DNA from: Desulfospira joergensenii DSM 10085
Lineage (GTDB): Bacteria > Desulfobacterota > Desulfobacteria > Desulfobacterales > Desulfobacteraceae
Direction of reading: 5' to 3'
Length of the DNA stretch: 64,000 bases
Assembly (NCBI RefSeq): GCF_000420085.1
Contig: NZ_ATUG01000003.1
Coordinates: forward strand, 806,001-870,000
Under the pieces are notes generated by a model that was not told the DNA's origin, ran no database searches, and saw only the letters and a program-made list of their open reading frames with translations. Positions 17,010-26,373 of this stretch are shown here, in pieces. Each line of letters starts with the position of its first letter. The first letter of the stretch is position 1. A program made the translations under genes and the position numbers.

Positions 17010-18143
17010 ATGAACCTGAAACCCTTTCTTTCCTTTTCAGAACGGAGCATCGCAGACCTTGACGCATGGCAGGACCAGGGAGGAAAAATTGCCGGGGTCT
17101 ATTGCATCTATGCCCCCAACGAACTCATCCGGGCGGCCGGAATCGTCCCGGTGAGCCTCTGCGGCAAAAAACAGGCCCCCATCAAAGATGCGGAAAAAGA
17201 GCTGCCCGCATCTTTCTGTCCCCTGGTCAAGTCCAGCTATGGATATGCCGTCACCGACACCTGCCCTTTTTTTCAATTTTCAGACATCCTGATTGCCGAA
17301 ACCACCTGTGACGGCAAAAAAAAAATGTATGAACTCATGGGAAAGCTTAAACCCCTTCACCTGATGCACCTGCCCCATACCCAGGAGCCGGAAGCGGTCC
17401 TGGAATACTGGCTGCGCGCTCTGCACAGACTTGAGGATTTCCTGTTCCAATGCTCCGGAATAAAAGTCAGTGATCAGGCCCTCCATGACCAGATCGTCCA
17501 GCAGAATGAGATCCGAAAAGCCCTCTGGGATATCAGTGTCCTGGCCGCAGACAGGCAATCCCCCCTGACCGCCTCGGACATGCTGGCGATTCAGGAAAGC
17601 AAGAGCTTCTGCGTCAACCCTGCAGGCTACCTGGAACAATTAATCACCCTGAAAAGGGAATTGGAAGAGTTTCTGCGGCAGCCCGGCCTGGCAGCCCCGG
17701 GCGGGATCCGGATCCTGCTGACAGGATGCCCGGTGGGAAAGGGATCTGACAAAGTAATCCAGATCGCCCAGGAACTAGGAGCCAGGATCGTGTCCATGGA
17801 AAACTGCACCGGTCTCAAGGGAATGACCCTGGCCGTGGATGAAACCATTGATCCTTACGAGGCAATTGCCCGCCGGTACCTTAAGATTCCCTGTTCCTGC
17901 ATGACTCCCAATCCCCTTCGCCCCGAATCCATCCGTGAAATGGCAGACCTGTTCCAGGCCGATGCGGTCCTGGACCTGACATGGACCGGCTGCCACACAT
18001 ACAATGCCGAATCCTTTACACTCCAGCAGTTTGTGGAAGATCAGCTTGAACTGCCTTTCCTGCATATTGAAACCGACTATTCCGAATCAGACCAGGGCCA
18101 GCTCAAGACCCGGATCGAGGCCCTGGTCGAACTCTCGGGATGA
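17010..18143 (+). CDS. Double-cubane cluster protein (2-hydroxyacyl-CoA dehydratase D-like, YjiM type)
   Basis: 378 residues from ATG 17010, which has GATGAGGA upstream; an in-frame ATG at 16935 would add 25 non-conserved residues. The sequence fits the HgdB/FldC-like family: GVYCIYAPNELIRAAGIVPVSLCG at the start, CPLVKSSYGYA, ETTCDGKKKMYEL, a helical middle, then GGIRILLTGCPVG. Conserved cysteines would bind a double-cubane [8Fe-9S] cluster. The size and lack of a partner subunit favour the stand-alone ATP-dependent double-cubane reductases over true dehydratases. An activator ATPase is expected elsewhere. Its low-potential reductase role and substrate are unknown. Confidence 0.85.
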   Translation: MNLKPFLSFSERSIADLDAWQDQGGKIAGVYCIYAPNELIRAAGIVPVSLCGKKQAPIKDAEKELPASFCPLVKSSYGYAVTDTCPFFQFSDILIAETTCDGKKKMYELMGKLKPLHLMHLPHTQEPEAVLEYWLRALHRLEDFLFQCSGIKVSDQALHDQIVQQNEIRKALWDISVLAADRQSPLTASDMLAIQESKSFCVNPAGYLEQLITLKRELEEFLRQPGLAAPGGIRILLTGCPVGKGSDKVIQIAQELGARIVSMENCTGLKGMTLAVDETIDPYEAIARRYLKIPCSCMTPNPLRPESIREMADLFQADAVLDLTWTGCHTYNAESFTLQQFVEDQLELPFLHIETDYSESDQGQLKTRIEALVELSG

Positions 18144-18157
18144 GGAATGGAAGTTAA

Positions 18158-18195
18158 CCCGGCAGCCGTTGACAACCCTTTCCATGGCTGCCGGG
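18158..18195 (+). terminator. Hairpin after the double-cubane protein gene
   Basis: Exact 10-base arms CCCGGCAGCC (18158-18167) and GGCTGCCGGG (18186-18195) follow the stop codon by 15 bases. No T-run follows, so this may stabilise the 3' end rather than terminate. Confidence 0.4.
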
Positions 18196-18383
18196 ACAGC
18201 TTACAAAACCATACAAGAATTTCGCGGGCAATCTCTCCGGGTGTAAATGTTTTTTTCTCCCGGTTCTCTGACGGCAGGACCGCAGGCCATTCTTTGGGTC
18301 GTCCCCGGGATAAATTCTGATTTTTCCCTTTAAATCTGCAAAAATTCATGGAAATTTCAGGTAAAATATGGTTTATTACCCCC

Positions 18384-19157
18384 ATGCCCGGGACAGACAT
18401 TTATAAGAGAAAAATCGTATTCTTTTTCCTGTTCCTTATTCTTCTTTTGACCGCCCCATATGGTTTTGCCGAACCAGTCACACAGGTGGTTTCCACCAGC
18501 CCCTCATGGAACAAATTCACCAATATAGACGGAACCGGACTCTACCATGAGATCCTGGCCCGGATTTTCAACCCCCATGGCATCCAGGTGACGCACCGGT
18601 ACACCAATGCCAAAAGAGGGATCTATCTGGTCAAAAACGATATCGCAGATATCTATACCTGCCGGACCGATGTATACGATTTGCCGGATCTGGTTCTTGC
18701 CCAATATCCCATGTATGAGGGGGAAATCCATGCTTTTTTCAAAAAGGACAGGGTAAAGAACTGGCAGGGGGTCTCATCCCTTACCAATCAAAGGGTGGTC
18801 TGGCGGTGGAACTATTACAATAGATCTGAATTTCCCACAGAAATCTTTGTGCTGGAAACCGATACCGGTGAAGACGCTCTGGGCCAGGTCGTCCTGGGGA
18901 GGGGAGATTTTTATATTGACGATCTCAACCTGATCAAGGAATCCATCTCCAAAGCCGGATTATCCATTGATATGGATGAATACCGCATCGAACCGGTGGG
19001 AAAAAGGAGCTATTACCCTGTCTTTAAAAAATCCCCCCGGGGGAAATTTCTCATGGATCTCTATGAAACCGGCATGAAAAACCTGCACTGGTCCGGGGAA
19101 TTAAAAAAGATCTTTATGAAATGGCAGTTCTCCTATCCGGCCTATGAAATGCCCTAG
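18384..19157 (+). CDS. Periplasmic solute-binding family 3 protein
   Basis: About 257 residues. A Sec signal peptide (KIVFFFLFLILLLTAPYGFAE) is followed by a two-lobe fold of the SBP_bac_3 type: a ligand region near FTNIDGTGLYHEILARIF, a hinge, and a C-terminal helix. No ABC permease or ATPase gene is nearby, so this belongs to the orphan group often found in Desulfobacterota. The start is uncertain: ATG 18348 is in frame and adds 12 residues. A second, distantly similar protein is encoded at 59256-60023. Confidence 0.75.
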   Translation: MPGTDIYKRKIVFFFLFLILLLTAPYGFAEPVTQVVSTSPSWNKFTNIDGTGLYHEILARIFNPHGIQVTHRYTNAKRGIYLVKNDIADIYTCRTDVYDLPDLVLAQYPMYEGEIHAFFKKDRVKNWQGVSSLTNQRVVWRWNYYNRSEFPTEIFVLETDTGEDALGQVVLGRGDFYIDDLNLIKESISKAGLSIDMDEYRIEPVGKRSYYPVFKKSPRGKFLMDLYETGMKNLHWSGELKKIFMKWQFSYPAYEMP

Positions 19158-19495
19158 ATCTCAACCCCATTTCAAGCCCGGCCCTCCGTTTAAATTGAAT
19201 TTTTTGATATAAGTCTTCAAAGCCCATAAGAATTATCAATTTGCCAAAAATTCTGATTTTCTATATTCGTTTAAGCAGGCTGTTTAATGAGTAAAAAGGG
19301 CATTTAACCCCTGAAACACAGGACAAAAATGATCGATTTCCCCAAAAGACACTGAGGCTGTTTCGAGCGCACCGCCCGTGAACGGCTGGTGCAGGATATT
19401 CCGGGGAAATCCAATTCCGGCGAGAGCGAATCGATTTCCCCATAAATTGTGAACCGTGTGCATTGCTGCATCCGGTTCGATGAGGAAATTGAATT
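19158..19495 (+). promoter_or_regulatory. Leader of hdr-flx operon with repeated ATCGATTTCCCCA element
   Basis: ATCGATTTCCCCA occurs twice as a direct repeat (19332-19344 and 19430-19442), and the complement GGGGAAATC lies between them (19403-19411). The inverted copy can pair with either direct copy, giving two mutually exclusive stems. The downstream copy would form a 9-bp stem 54 bases before the first gene. It may be a transcript switch or a cluster of binding sites. No other gene is seen here. Confidence 0.5.
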
Positions 19496-20779
19496 ATGCT
19501 GGATACATTAAAGATTGTCCATAGGAATAACGGAATCCGGGAACAGGTAAAAGCCCTTGTTCCGGATGGTAACTTATCTGCCTGTCTTACCTGCGGCACC
19601 TGCGCCAGCGGGTGTCCCGCCACCGGGATCGACGACATGGATCCCCGCAAATTCATCCGCATGGCCGTCTTCGGCATGGATGAAGAACTGGAACGCCATC
19701 CCTGGGTATGGACCTGCACCATGTGCAAGCGGTGTTACTCGGCCTGCCCCATGTCCATCAACATCCCCCAGCTCATCTTTTATCTGAGATCCCAGTGGCC
19801 CAGAGAGGAAAGACCCAAGGGCATCCTGGGCTCCTGTGACCACCATGTCAGATCCAAGGGCGGCGCCATGGGCGTTCCCTTTGAAGACTTTAAGTTCACC
19901 GTGGAGGATCTGGCCGAAGAATGCCGGGAAGAGCAGGAAGGATTTGAAGACCTTGAGGTCTCCATTGACCGGGAAGGGGCCTATTTCGCCCTGAACCAGA
20001 ACTCCCGGGAACCAGTGACCGAGCCGGACGAGCTCCTTCCCCTATGGAAGATCCTTCACAAGGCCGGGGCCGACTGGACCTATTACTCCGAGTACTGGGG
20101 CGGGGAAAATTACTGCATGTTCCTGGCCGACGACGAATCCTGGGAAAAAATCGTCCGGGCCCAGGCAGAGCACATCGACAAGCTGGGCTGCAAGGTCTTT
20201 ATCAACACCGAATGCGGCCATTCCTTTTTTGCCGTCTGGGAGGGGCTGCGCAGGTTTAATATCCCCCACAACTTCGAGTTCAAGAGCATTGTCCAGTACT
20301 ATGCAAAATGGATCAAAGAGGGCAAACTGCCCGTCAATTCCGACTGGAACGTCGACAATATCAAATTCACGGTCCAGGATCCCTGCAACCTTATCCGAAA
20401 ATCCCTGGGAGATCCCATGGCCGATGACCTGCGCTATGTGGTGAAAAAGGTAGTGGGAGAAGAAAACTACGTGGAAATGAGCCCCAACAAATCCAACAAC
20501 TTCTGCTGCGGCGGCGGGGGCGGAGCACTTCAGGCCGGATTCAACGATGAGCGCAGGGAATACGGAAAAATCAAGCTGAACCAGATCCTGGCCACCGGGG
20601 CCGACTATGTGGTCACCCCCTGCCATAACTGCCACGCCCAGATCGAGGATCTTTCCCATCATAACGATGCCGGCTATTACACGGTTCATCTGTGGACCCT
20701 GATCTGTCTTTCCTTGGGAATTCTGGGGGAAAACGAGCGGACCTATCTCGGACCCGACCTGGCCGAATACGGGCTATAG
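19496..20779 (+). CDS. HdrD-like heterodisulfide reductase subunit (HdrC and HdrB domains fused)
   Basis: 427 residues. The N-terminal part is HdrC-like, with two [4Fe-4S] motifs (CLTCGTCASGC and CTMCKRCYSACP). The C-terminal part is HdrB-like and carries one complete CCG motif: Cys in VQDPCNL, CC in NNFCCGGGGG after 39 residues, then CHNC 37 residues later. That motif holds the non-cubane catalytic cluster in HdrB. An upstream NTECGHS may be a remnant of the first motif. In methanogens the subunit reduces CoM-S-S-CoB; in sulfate reducers the substrate is inferred to be a small or protein thiol-disulfide such as DsrC. It is followed by hdrA and flx genes. GAGGAAAT precedes the start. Confidence 0.88.
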   Translation: MLDTLKIVHRNNGIREQVKALVPDGNLSACLTCGTCASGCPATGIDDMDPRKFIRMAVFGMDEELERHPWVWTCTMCKRCYSACPMSINIPQLIFYLRSQWPREERPKGILGSCDHHVRSKGGAMGVPFEDFKFTVEDLAEECREEQEGFEDLEVSIDREGAYFALNQNSREPVTEPDELLPLWKILHKAGADWTYYSEYWGGENYCMFLADDESWEKIVRAQAEHIDKLGCKVFINTECGHSFFAVWEGLRRFNIPHNFEFKSIVQYYAKWIKEGKLPVNSDWNVDNIKFTVQDPCNLIRKSLGDPMADDLRYVVKKVVGEENYVEMSPNKSNNFCCGGGGGALQAGFNDERREYGKIKLNQILATGADYVVTPCHNCHAQIEDLSHHNDAGYYTVHLWTLICLSLGILGENERTYLGPDLAEYGL

Positions 20780-20837
20780 GCGCCGAAACCTGAACCTCAA
20801 ACGATGAACTTCCCAAGATTTTCCAAAGGAGTATTTC

Positions 20838-23800
20838 ATGACTGACAAACCATTGGGCTCGGTCCTGGTGGCAGGGGGCGGTATTGCCGCCATACAGGCT
20901 GCCCTGGACCTGGCCGATTCCGGATTTTACGTATACATGGTGGAAAAGAGCCCTGCCATCGGCGGGGTCATGGCCCAGCTGGACAAGACCTTTCCCACCA
21001 ACGACTGCTCCATGTGCATCATGTCTCCCAAGCTGGTGGAGGTTGGACGCCATATCAACATCGAGCTGATCACCCTGGCCGATATCCGGGATATCCGGGG
21101 GAAAAAAGGTGATTTCCAGGTGGACATCTTCCAAAAGGCCCGGTATGTGGATCCGGACAAGTGTGTGGCCTGCGGGGCCTGCGTGGAAAAATGTCCCAAA
21201 AAGGTCACGGACCTTTATAACGAGGGCCTTGCCAAACGCAAGGCCATTTACGTGCCCTATGCCCAGGCCGTGCCTTTAAAGTACTGCATTGATCCGGACC
21301 AGTGCATCAAACTGACCAAGGACAAATGCGGAAACTGTGCCAAAGTCTGTCCGGCCGGCGCGGTCAACTACGATGACACGGATAAAGAACTCACCCTGAA
21401 CGTGGGCGCCGTGATCCTGGCTCCGGGATTCAAGCCCTTCCATCCCGGGGATTCCGACATCTACGGATGGCATACTTCCAAGGATATAATCACCTCCCTG
21501 GAATTTGAGCGGCTCTTGTCCGCTTCCGGCCCGAACAAGGGACATGTGGTAAGAATGAGCGACCATGCCGAGCCCAAGGCCGTGGCCTGGCTCCAATGCG
21601 TGGGCTCCAGGGATATCAACCGCTGCGACAACGCCCATTGTTCCTCGGTCTGCTGCATGTACGCCATCAAACAGGCCATTATCGCCAAGGAGCATGATCC
21701 CGGCCTTGACTGCACCATCTTCTACATGGACATGAGGACCCACGGCAAGGGATTTGAGGCCTGTTTCAACGAAGCCCGGGAAAAGCACGGCATCCGGTTT
21801 GTCCGGTGCCGGGTTCATTCCGTGTTCCAGTCCCCGGGCATACCCAATCAGACCGTATCCTATGTAAACGAAACAGAAGGAAAACTCATTGAAGAGCAGT
21901 TTGACCTGGTGGTCCTGTCCGTGGGCATGGAGATCCATGACCAGACCCGCCATCTGGCCGCCAAGATCGGCGTTGAGCTGACCGGGGAGGGCTTCTGCAA
22001 GACCCAAAGTTTTGCCCCCACCTCCACCTCCCGGGAAGGGATCTTTGTCTGCGGTGCCTTCCAGGGTCCCAAGGATATCCCCCAGTCCGTGATCGAGGCA
22101 GGTTCGGCCGCCCTTCGTGCAGGATCGGCCATTGCCGGGGGCCGGGGTTCCCTTACCAAAGCCATTGCCCCTCCCCAGGAGCGGAATGTGGCCACAGACG
22201 TGCCCCGAATCGGGGTATTTATCTGCCACTGCGGCATCAATATCGGATCTGTGGTGGATGTCCCGGCGGTCCGGGACTTTGCCGCCGCCCTCCCCTTTGT
22301 GGAGTTCAGCGACGACAACCTCTACTCCTGCTCCCAGGATGCCCAGGACATCATTGCCGGGCTGATCCGGGAAAAGGATCTGAACCGGATCGTGGTGGCG
22401 GCCTGCAGTCCCAGAACCCACGAACCCCTGTTCCAGGAAACCCTGGCTGCCGCCGGCATCAACAAGTATCTCTTTGAAATGGTCAATATCCGGAACCATA
22501 ACTCCTGGGTTCACAAGGATACCCCGGAGCTGGCCACCCAAAAGGCCATGGATTCCGTGGCCATGGCCGTCTCCAAGGTAGCCCTGTTCACCCCGCTCAA
22601 GGAGGAAACCCTGTCCATAGACAAGGGTTTACTCGTGGTGGGAGGGGGCATCTCCGGTATGACATCGGCCCTGTCCCTGGCGGATCAGGGGTATGAGGTC
22701 AACCTGGTGGAAAAGGCTCCGGCCCTTGGCGGCCGGGCCCTGGACATATTCAAAACCGCCACGGGTATGGATGTCCAGAAAGAACTCTCCGAGCTGAACA
22801 CCCGGGTAAATAATCATTCCAAAATCCATGTACACCTGGAATCCGAACTCATTGATGTCCAGGGATTTGTGGGCAATTTTAATAGTACGGTCCGGGACGC
22901 ATCGGGCCGGGAGACCCGGATACCCCACGGGGCCGCAGTCATTGCCTGCGGCGGACAGGAACACAAACCCCGGGAATACCTCTACGGAGAAGACCCAAGA
23001 ATTCTCACGGGCCTGGAACTGGACCGGAAGGTCATGGACAAGGCTGATCTTGTCAAGACAGCTGAATCTGCGGTATTCATCCAATGCGTGGGCTCCAGGG
23101 AACCTTCCCGGCCCTATTGCTCCAGGATCTGCTGCACCCATTCCGTGGCCTCGGCCATTCACCTCAAAGAAGAAAAACCGGATATGGCCGTCTATATTCT
23201 CTACCGGGACATCCGGACTTACGGAGAAAAAGAACTGCTATACCAGAAGGCCCGGGACATGGGCGTGATCTTTATCCGGTACAGCGTGGACAATAAGCCC
23301 CGGGTTTCGGCCGAAGACGACACCCTGAGCATCCAGGTCAATGACCACGTGCTCAACCGGCCCGTGATGATCAATGCGGATCTGCTGGTCCTGGCCTCGG
23401 CCGTGGTTTCCACCCGGGACGAAAATCTGGCCAAGATGTTCAAGGTGCCCATGGACAGCGACGGATTCTTTGCCGAAGCCCATGTCAAGCTGGCCCCGTC
23501 CAACTTTGCCGTGGACGGCGTGTTCCTGGCAGGGCTTGCCCACTATCCCAAACCCATTGACGAATCCATTGCCCAGGCCCAGGCCGCAGCCTCAGGGGTC
23601 TGCAGGCTCTTTGCCAAGACCGAAATCAAGACCCTGGGGAACACGGCTGCCGTGGATACCCGGCTTTGCAGCGCCTGCGGGGTCTGCATATCTGTCTGCC
23701 CCTATAATGCCCCCTACTTTATCGAAGAGGGACGGGATGCGGGCAAGGCCGCAGTCAACCCTGTGCTCTGCAAGGGCTGCGGGGTCTGCGTATCCTCGTG

Positions 23801-23873
23801 CAGGTCCGGTGCAGCCGGCCTTGCCGGATTTGAAGAAGAACAGATCATGGCCATGGTGGACCATGCCTTTTAA
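20838..23873 (+). CDS. hdrA: HdrA-type FAD/iron-sulfur electron-bifurcating subunit (long form)
   Basis: 1011 residues, with two HdrA-like halves. The first has a Rossmann motif (VAGGGIAAIQAALDLADSGF, 11-30), the family signature TFPTNDCSMC, and ferredoxin motifs at 109-119 (CVACGACVEKC) and about 164-171 (CGNCAKVC). The second half has another Rossmann motif (VVGGGISGMTSALSLADQGY, near 597). Two more [4Fe-4S] motifs lie at the C-terminus (CSACGVCISVC, CKGCGVCVSSC). HdrA proteins split or merge electron pairs at their FAD. AAAGGAG precedes the start. The downstream mvhD and flx genes suggest electrons arrive from NAD(P)H. It is a paralogue of the GltD-containing HdrA at 28280. Confidence 0.93.
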   Translation: MTDKPLGSVLVAGGGIAAIQAALDLADSGFYVYMVEKSPAIGGVMAQLDKTFPTNDCSMCIMSPKLVEVGRHINIELITLADIRDIRGKKGDFQVDIFQKARYVDPDKCVACGACVEKCPKKVTDLYNEGLAKRKAIYVPYAQAVPLKYCIDPDQCIKLTKDKCGNCAKVCPAGAVNYDDTDKELTLNVGAVILAPGFKPFHPGDSDIYGWHTSKDIITSLEFERLLSASGPNKGHVVRMSDHAEPKAVAWLQCVGSRDINRCDNAHCSSVCCMYAIKQAIIAKEHDPGLDCTIFYMDMRTHGKGFEACFNEAREKHGIRFVRCRVHSVFQSPGIPNQTVSYVNETEGKLIEEQFDLVVLSVGMEIHDQTRHLAAKIGVELTGEGFCKTQSFAPTSTSREGIFVCGAFQGPKDIPQSVIEAGSAALRAGSAIAGGRGSLTKAIAPPQERNVATDVPRIGVFICHCGINIGSVVDVPAVRDFAAALPFVEFSDDNLYSCSQDAQDIIAGLIREKDLNRIVVAACSPRTHEPLFQETLAAAGINKYLFEMVNIRNHNSWVHKDTPELATQKAMDSVAMAVSKVALFTPLKEETLSIDKGLLVVGGGISGMTSALSLADQGYEVNLVEKAPALGGRALDIFKTATGMDVQKELSELNTRVNNHSKIHVHLESELIDVQGFVGNFNSTVRDASGRETRIPHGAAVIACGGQEHKPREYLYGEDPRILTGLELDRKVMDKADLVKTAESAVFIQCVGSREPSRPYCSRICCTHSVASAIHLKEEKPDMAVYILYRDIRTYGEKELLYQKARDMGVIFIRYSVDNKPRVSAEDDTLSIQVNDHVLNRPVMINADLLVLASAVVSTRDENLAKMFKVPMDSDGFFAEAHVKLAPSNFAVDGVFLAGLAHYPKPIDESIAQAQAAASGVCRLFAKTEIKTLGNTAAVDTRLCSACGVCISVCPYNAPYFIEEGRDAGKAAVNPVLCKGCGVCVSSCRSGAAGLAGFEEEQIMAMVDHAF

Positions 23874-23884
23874 CGGAGAAGATA

Positions 23885-24316
23885 ATGACTGAATTTCAAC
23901 CGAAAATCGTAACATTCCTATGCAATTGGTGTTCTTACGGGGCAGCGGATCTGGCAGGAGTAAGCCGGTTCCAATATCCTCCCAACATGCGGATCGTCCG
24001 TGTCCCCTGTTCCGGCAGGATCTCTGCCAAGATGATTCTCCATGCCATAAGAAAAGGCGCCGACGGGGTCTGGGTCTCAGGATGCCACCCCGGGGACTGC
24101 CATTATATCGAGGGCAACTACTATGCCAGGCGCAAGTTTTTTCTGCTCAAGGAACTGCTTGAATACACCGGCCTGGAACCGGGGCGTCTCCAGTTTTCAT
24201 GGATCTCCTCGGCGGAAGGTGTAAAATTCGCCCAGGTGGCCCAGACCGTCATTGACGAGATCACGGCCCTGGGCCCTGCCACCCATTTAATCAAAAGAAT
24301 CCCCGAGGTGGCCTGA
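23885..24316 (+). CDS. MvhD/FlxD-like electron-transfer subunit
   Basis: 143 residues, a stand-alone MvhD domain. Conserved cysteine-containing segments are present: FLCNWCSYGAADLAG near the start, RVPCSGRIS and VSGCHPGDCHYIEGNYYARRK. They bind a [2Fe-2S] cluster. In methanogens MvhD links hydrogenase to HdrA; in sulfate reducers the FlxD version links the flavin oxidoreductase. The gene starts 11 bases after hdrA and its TGA overlaps the next ATG (ATGA), so the operon is tightly coupled. A paralogue follows the second HdrA at 32797. Confidence 0.92.
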   Translation: MTEFQPKIVTFLCNWCSYGAADLAGVSRFQYPPNMRIVRVPCSGRISAKMILHAIRKGADGVWVSGCHPGDCHYIEGNYYARRKFFLLKELLEYTGLEPGRLQFSWISSAEGVKFAQVAQTVIDEITALGPATHLIKRIPEVA

Positions 24317-25281
24317 TGAAAGAGATAACCGAAAATATAAGGAAGATCGCCGTCCGCCTTCTGGAGGAAAAAAAGGTGGACGGCGTCATCGGATTCCGCC
24401 GGGGCAGCCTGGTCTATATGACCGAACCCTTCATGGCCAGAACCCGGGCCCAGGCCGAAGAACTGGTATTCAACAGCCACTGCCGGATGAACCTGGCCGC
24501 CTATCTCACCCCGGACCGGTTTAAGGGGGAGGCAGGGAAACTTGCCGTTCTGGCCAAGGGATGCGACAGCCGGAACATCGTGACCCAGATCCTGGAAAAC
24601 CGGTTCACCCGGGACCAGGTCCATGTCATCGGTCTTCCCTGTAAAGGCATGGTGGACAAGACCCGTCTGCTGGCTGCTTCAAAAAGCCATATCCTCGACA
24701 TTGATGAGGAAGATGAAAGCCTTTTTCTTACCCTGGAACACGGAAATAAACGCTTGTCCAAGGCCGATCTGCTTCAGTCCAACTGCAGCACCTGCATCAG
24801 CCGGAACCCTGTGCTTTTTGACGAGCTGGCAGGGGAAAAGGTGGAGGAACTCGACCTGGGAGAAGAGCGTTTTGCGGATGTGGCCAAGGTGGAAGCCATG
24901 GATATTGAGGTGCGCAAAGCCTATTTCAGCGATCTGCTCTCGACCTGTACCCGCTGCTATGCCTGCCGGAACGCTTGTCCCCTCTGCTATTGCCCCACCT
25001 GTTTTGTGGACGAAGCAAGACCCCAGTGGGTGGGTAAATCCTGTGATTCCACGGATGTCATGACCTATCACCTGGTCCGGGCCTTTCACGATGCCGGCCG
25101 CTGCACAGACTGCGGGGCCTGCGAAGCTGCCTGCCCCATGGACATCAGTATGCGGCTCTTTACCCGGAAAACCATCCGGGACTGCAAAGAAGCCTATGAC
25201 TGGGAAGCGGGAATGGATCAATCCCTCCGCCCGGCCCTGGACCTCTTTGAACTTACGGACAAAAATGACTTCATCCGATGA
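24316..25281 (+). CDS. FlxC-like iron-sulfur subunit with FrhB/FdhB-like N-terminus
   Basis: 321 residues. The N-terminal two thirds resemble the coenzyme F420 hydrogenase/dehydrogenase beta family (KLAVLAKGCDSRNIV, VHVIGLPCKGMVD). The C-terminal third is a dicluster ferredoxin: CTRCYACRNACPLCYC and CTDCGACEAACPMDIS. In Flx loci this protein is thought to relay electrons from the NAD(P)H-oxidising subunits to HdrA. The assignment to FlxC is by gene order and domain content. The cysteine-rich stretch CPLCYCPTC is unusual and may bind an additional or non-standard cluster. Confidence 0.8.
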   Translation: MKEITENIRKIAVRLLEEKKVDGVIGFRRGSLVYMTEPFMARTRAQAEELVFNSHCRMNLAAYLTPDRFKGEAGKLAVLAKGCDSRNIVTQILENRFTRDQVHVIGLPCKGMVDKTRLLAASKSHILDIDEEDESLFLTLEHGNKRLSKADLLQSNCSTCISRNPVLFDELAGEKVEELDLGEERFADVAKVEAMDIEVRKAYFSDLLSTCTRCYACRNACPLCYCPTCFVDEARPQWVGKSCDSTDVMTYHLVRAFHDAGRCTDCGACEAACPMDISMRLFTRKTIRDCKEAYDWEAGMDQSLRPALDLFELTDKNDFIR

Positions 25282-25308
25282 AAATCTGATTGATATAAAG
25301 GAGTTTTC

Positions 25309-26373
25309 ATGACATTCATCACCCTCAAAAAAGAAGATCTGGGTCAGGCCATGGCAAAGGCAAAAAAGACATATGCCCTGGCAGGACCTGTACGGGACGG
25401 CAATGAACACCTGTTCCGCCGCCTTGGGCCCGACGAGGTTCCGGATCTTTCCTATACTTGCACCCGACTCTCTCCAAAAGAGCTGATCTTTCCCCGGACC
25501 GAACCATTGTTCCAATACAGGGTTCCGGCCAGGGCCGGGAAGGAGGAAACAACGCCCTCCCCGTCTCTGGAGGCGCCTTCCTTTGAAGAAGCCCCACTGG
25601 CCCTGGTGGGCATCCGCCCCTATGACGCCAGAGCCTTTGACCTGCTCAGGCTCAACTTTGACACCGGGGAGTACAAGGATCCCTACTTTGTCCAGCGGTA
25701 CGAGACCATGACCCGGGTGGGCCTGGCCGAAACCCGGCCCGACCCGACCAACTTTTCCCCGGCCTGCGGCACAGGCCCCTTTGACGAATCCTGCCTGGAC
25801 ATCCTCCTGGCAGAGGCAGGGGATGCCTTTATCGGTAAGATCCTTACCCCCAAGGGAGAGGCCTTTGCAGAGGCAGCCGGATTTGAAAAGGGCGGGCCGG
25901 AAATTGAAGAGCGGATTGCGGCCCTTAAACAAAAAACCGAGGCAGGGTTCCCCCCGTCTCCCTCCTTTGACCGAATCCTTATTGCCGACGCCCTGGACCT
26001 GTACAACAACACGGACTGGGAATCTTTGGCCTTTTCCTGTATCAACTGCGGGACCTGCACCTTTTCCTGCCCCACCTGCTGGTGCTTTGACATCCAGGAC
26101 GAGATGAGCGGGGAAGAAGGGGTCAGGCTCAGGCTCTGGGATTCTTGCATGACAGAGCTTTACTCTGCCCATGCATCGGGCCACAACCCAAGACAAAAAG
26201 GGTTCCAGCGGTTCAGAAACCGGTTCATGCACAAGCTCAAATACTTTGCCGACAAATACGGCCAGGGCATCATGTGCGTGGGATGCGGCCGCTGCATCTC
26301 TTCCTGCCCGGCCAATATCGACATCCGCCAAATCATCCAGACCCTGAACCGGGAGGAGGCTGTCCCATGTTAA
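25309..26373 (+). CDS. FlxB-like iron-sulfur subunit (sulfhydrogenase beta/AsrA family)
   Basis: 354 residues. The family relates to sulfhydrogenase HydB and anaerobic sulfite reductase subunit A. Two C-terminal ferredoxin motifs are present, CINCGTCTFSCPTC and CVGCGRCISSCP, and the central region has GIRPYDARAFDLL and NACGTGPF-like segments typical of the group. It would pass electrons from the FAD subunit encoded next. GGAG lies eight bases upstream of the start. The end overlaps the next gene by seven bases. Confidence 0.85.
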   Translation: MTFITLKKEDLGQAMAKAKKTYALAGPVRDGNEHLFRRLGPDEVPDLSYTCTRLSPKELIFPRTEPLFQYRVPARAGKEETTPSPSLEAPSFEEAPLALVGIRPYDARAFDLLRLNFDTGEYKDPYFVQRYETMTRVGLAETRPDPTNFSPACGTGPFDESCLDILLAEAGDAFIGKILTPKGEAFAEAAGFEKGGPEIEERIAALKQKTEAGFPPSPSFDRILIADALDLYNNTDWESLAFSCINCGTCTFSCPTCWCFDIQDEMSGEEGVRLRLWDSCMTELYSAHASGHNPRQKGFQRFRNRFMHKLKYFADKYGQGIMCVGCGRCISSCPANIDIRQIIQTLNREEAVPC

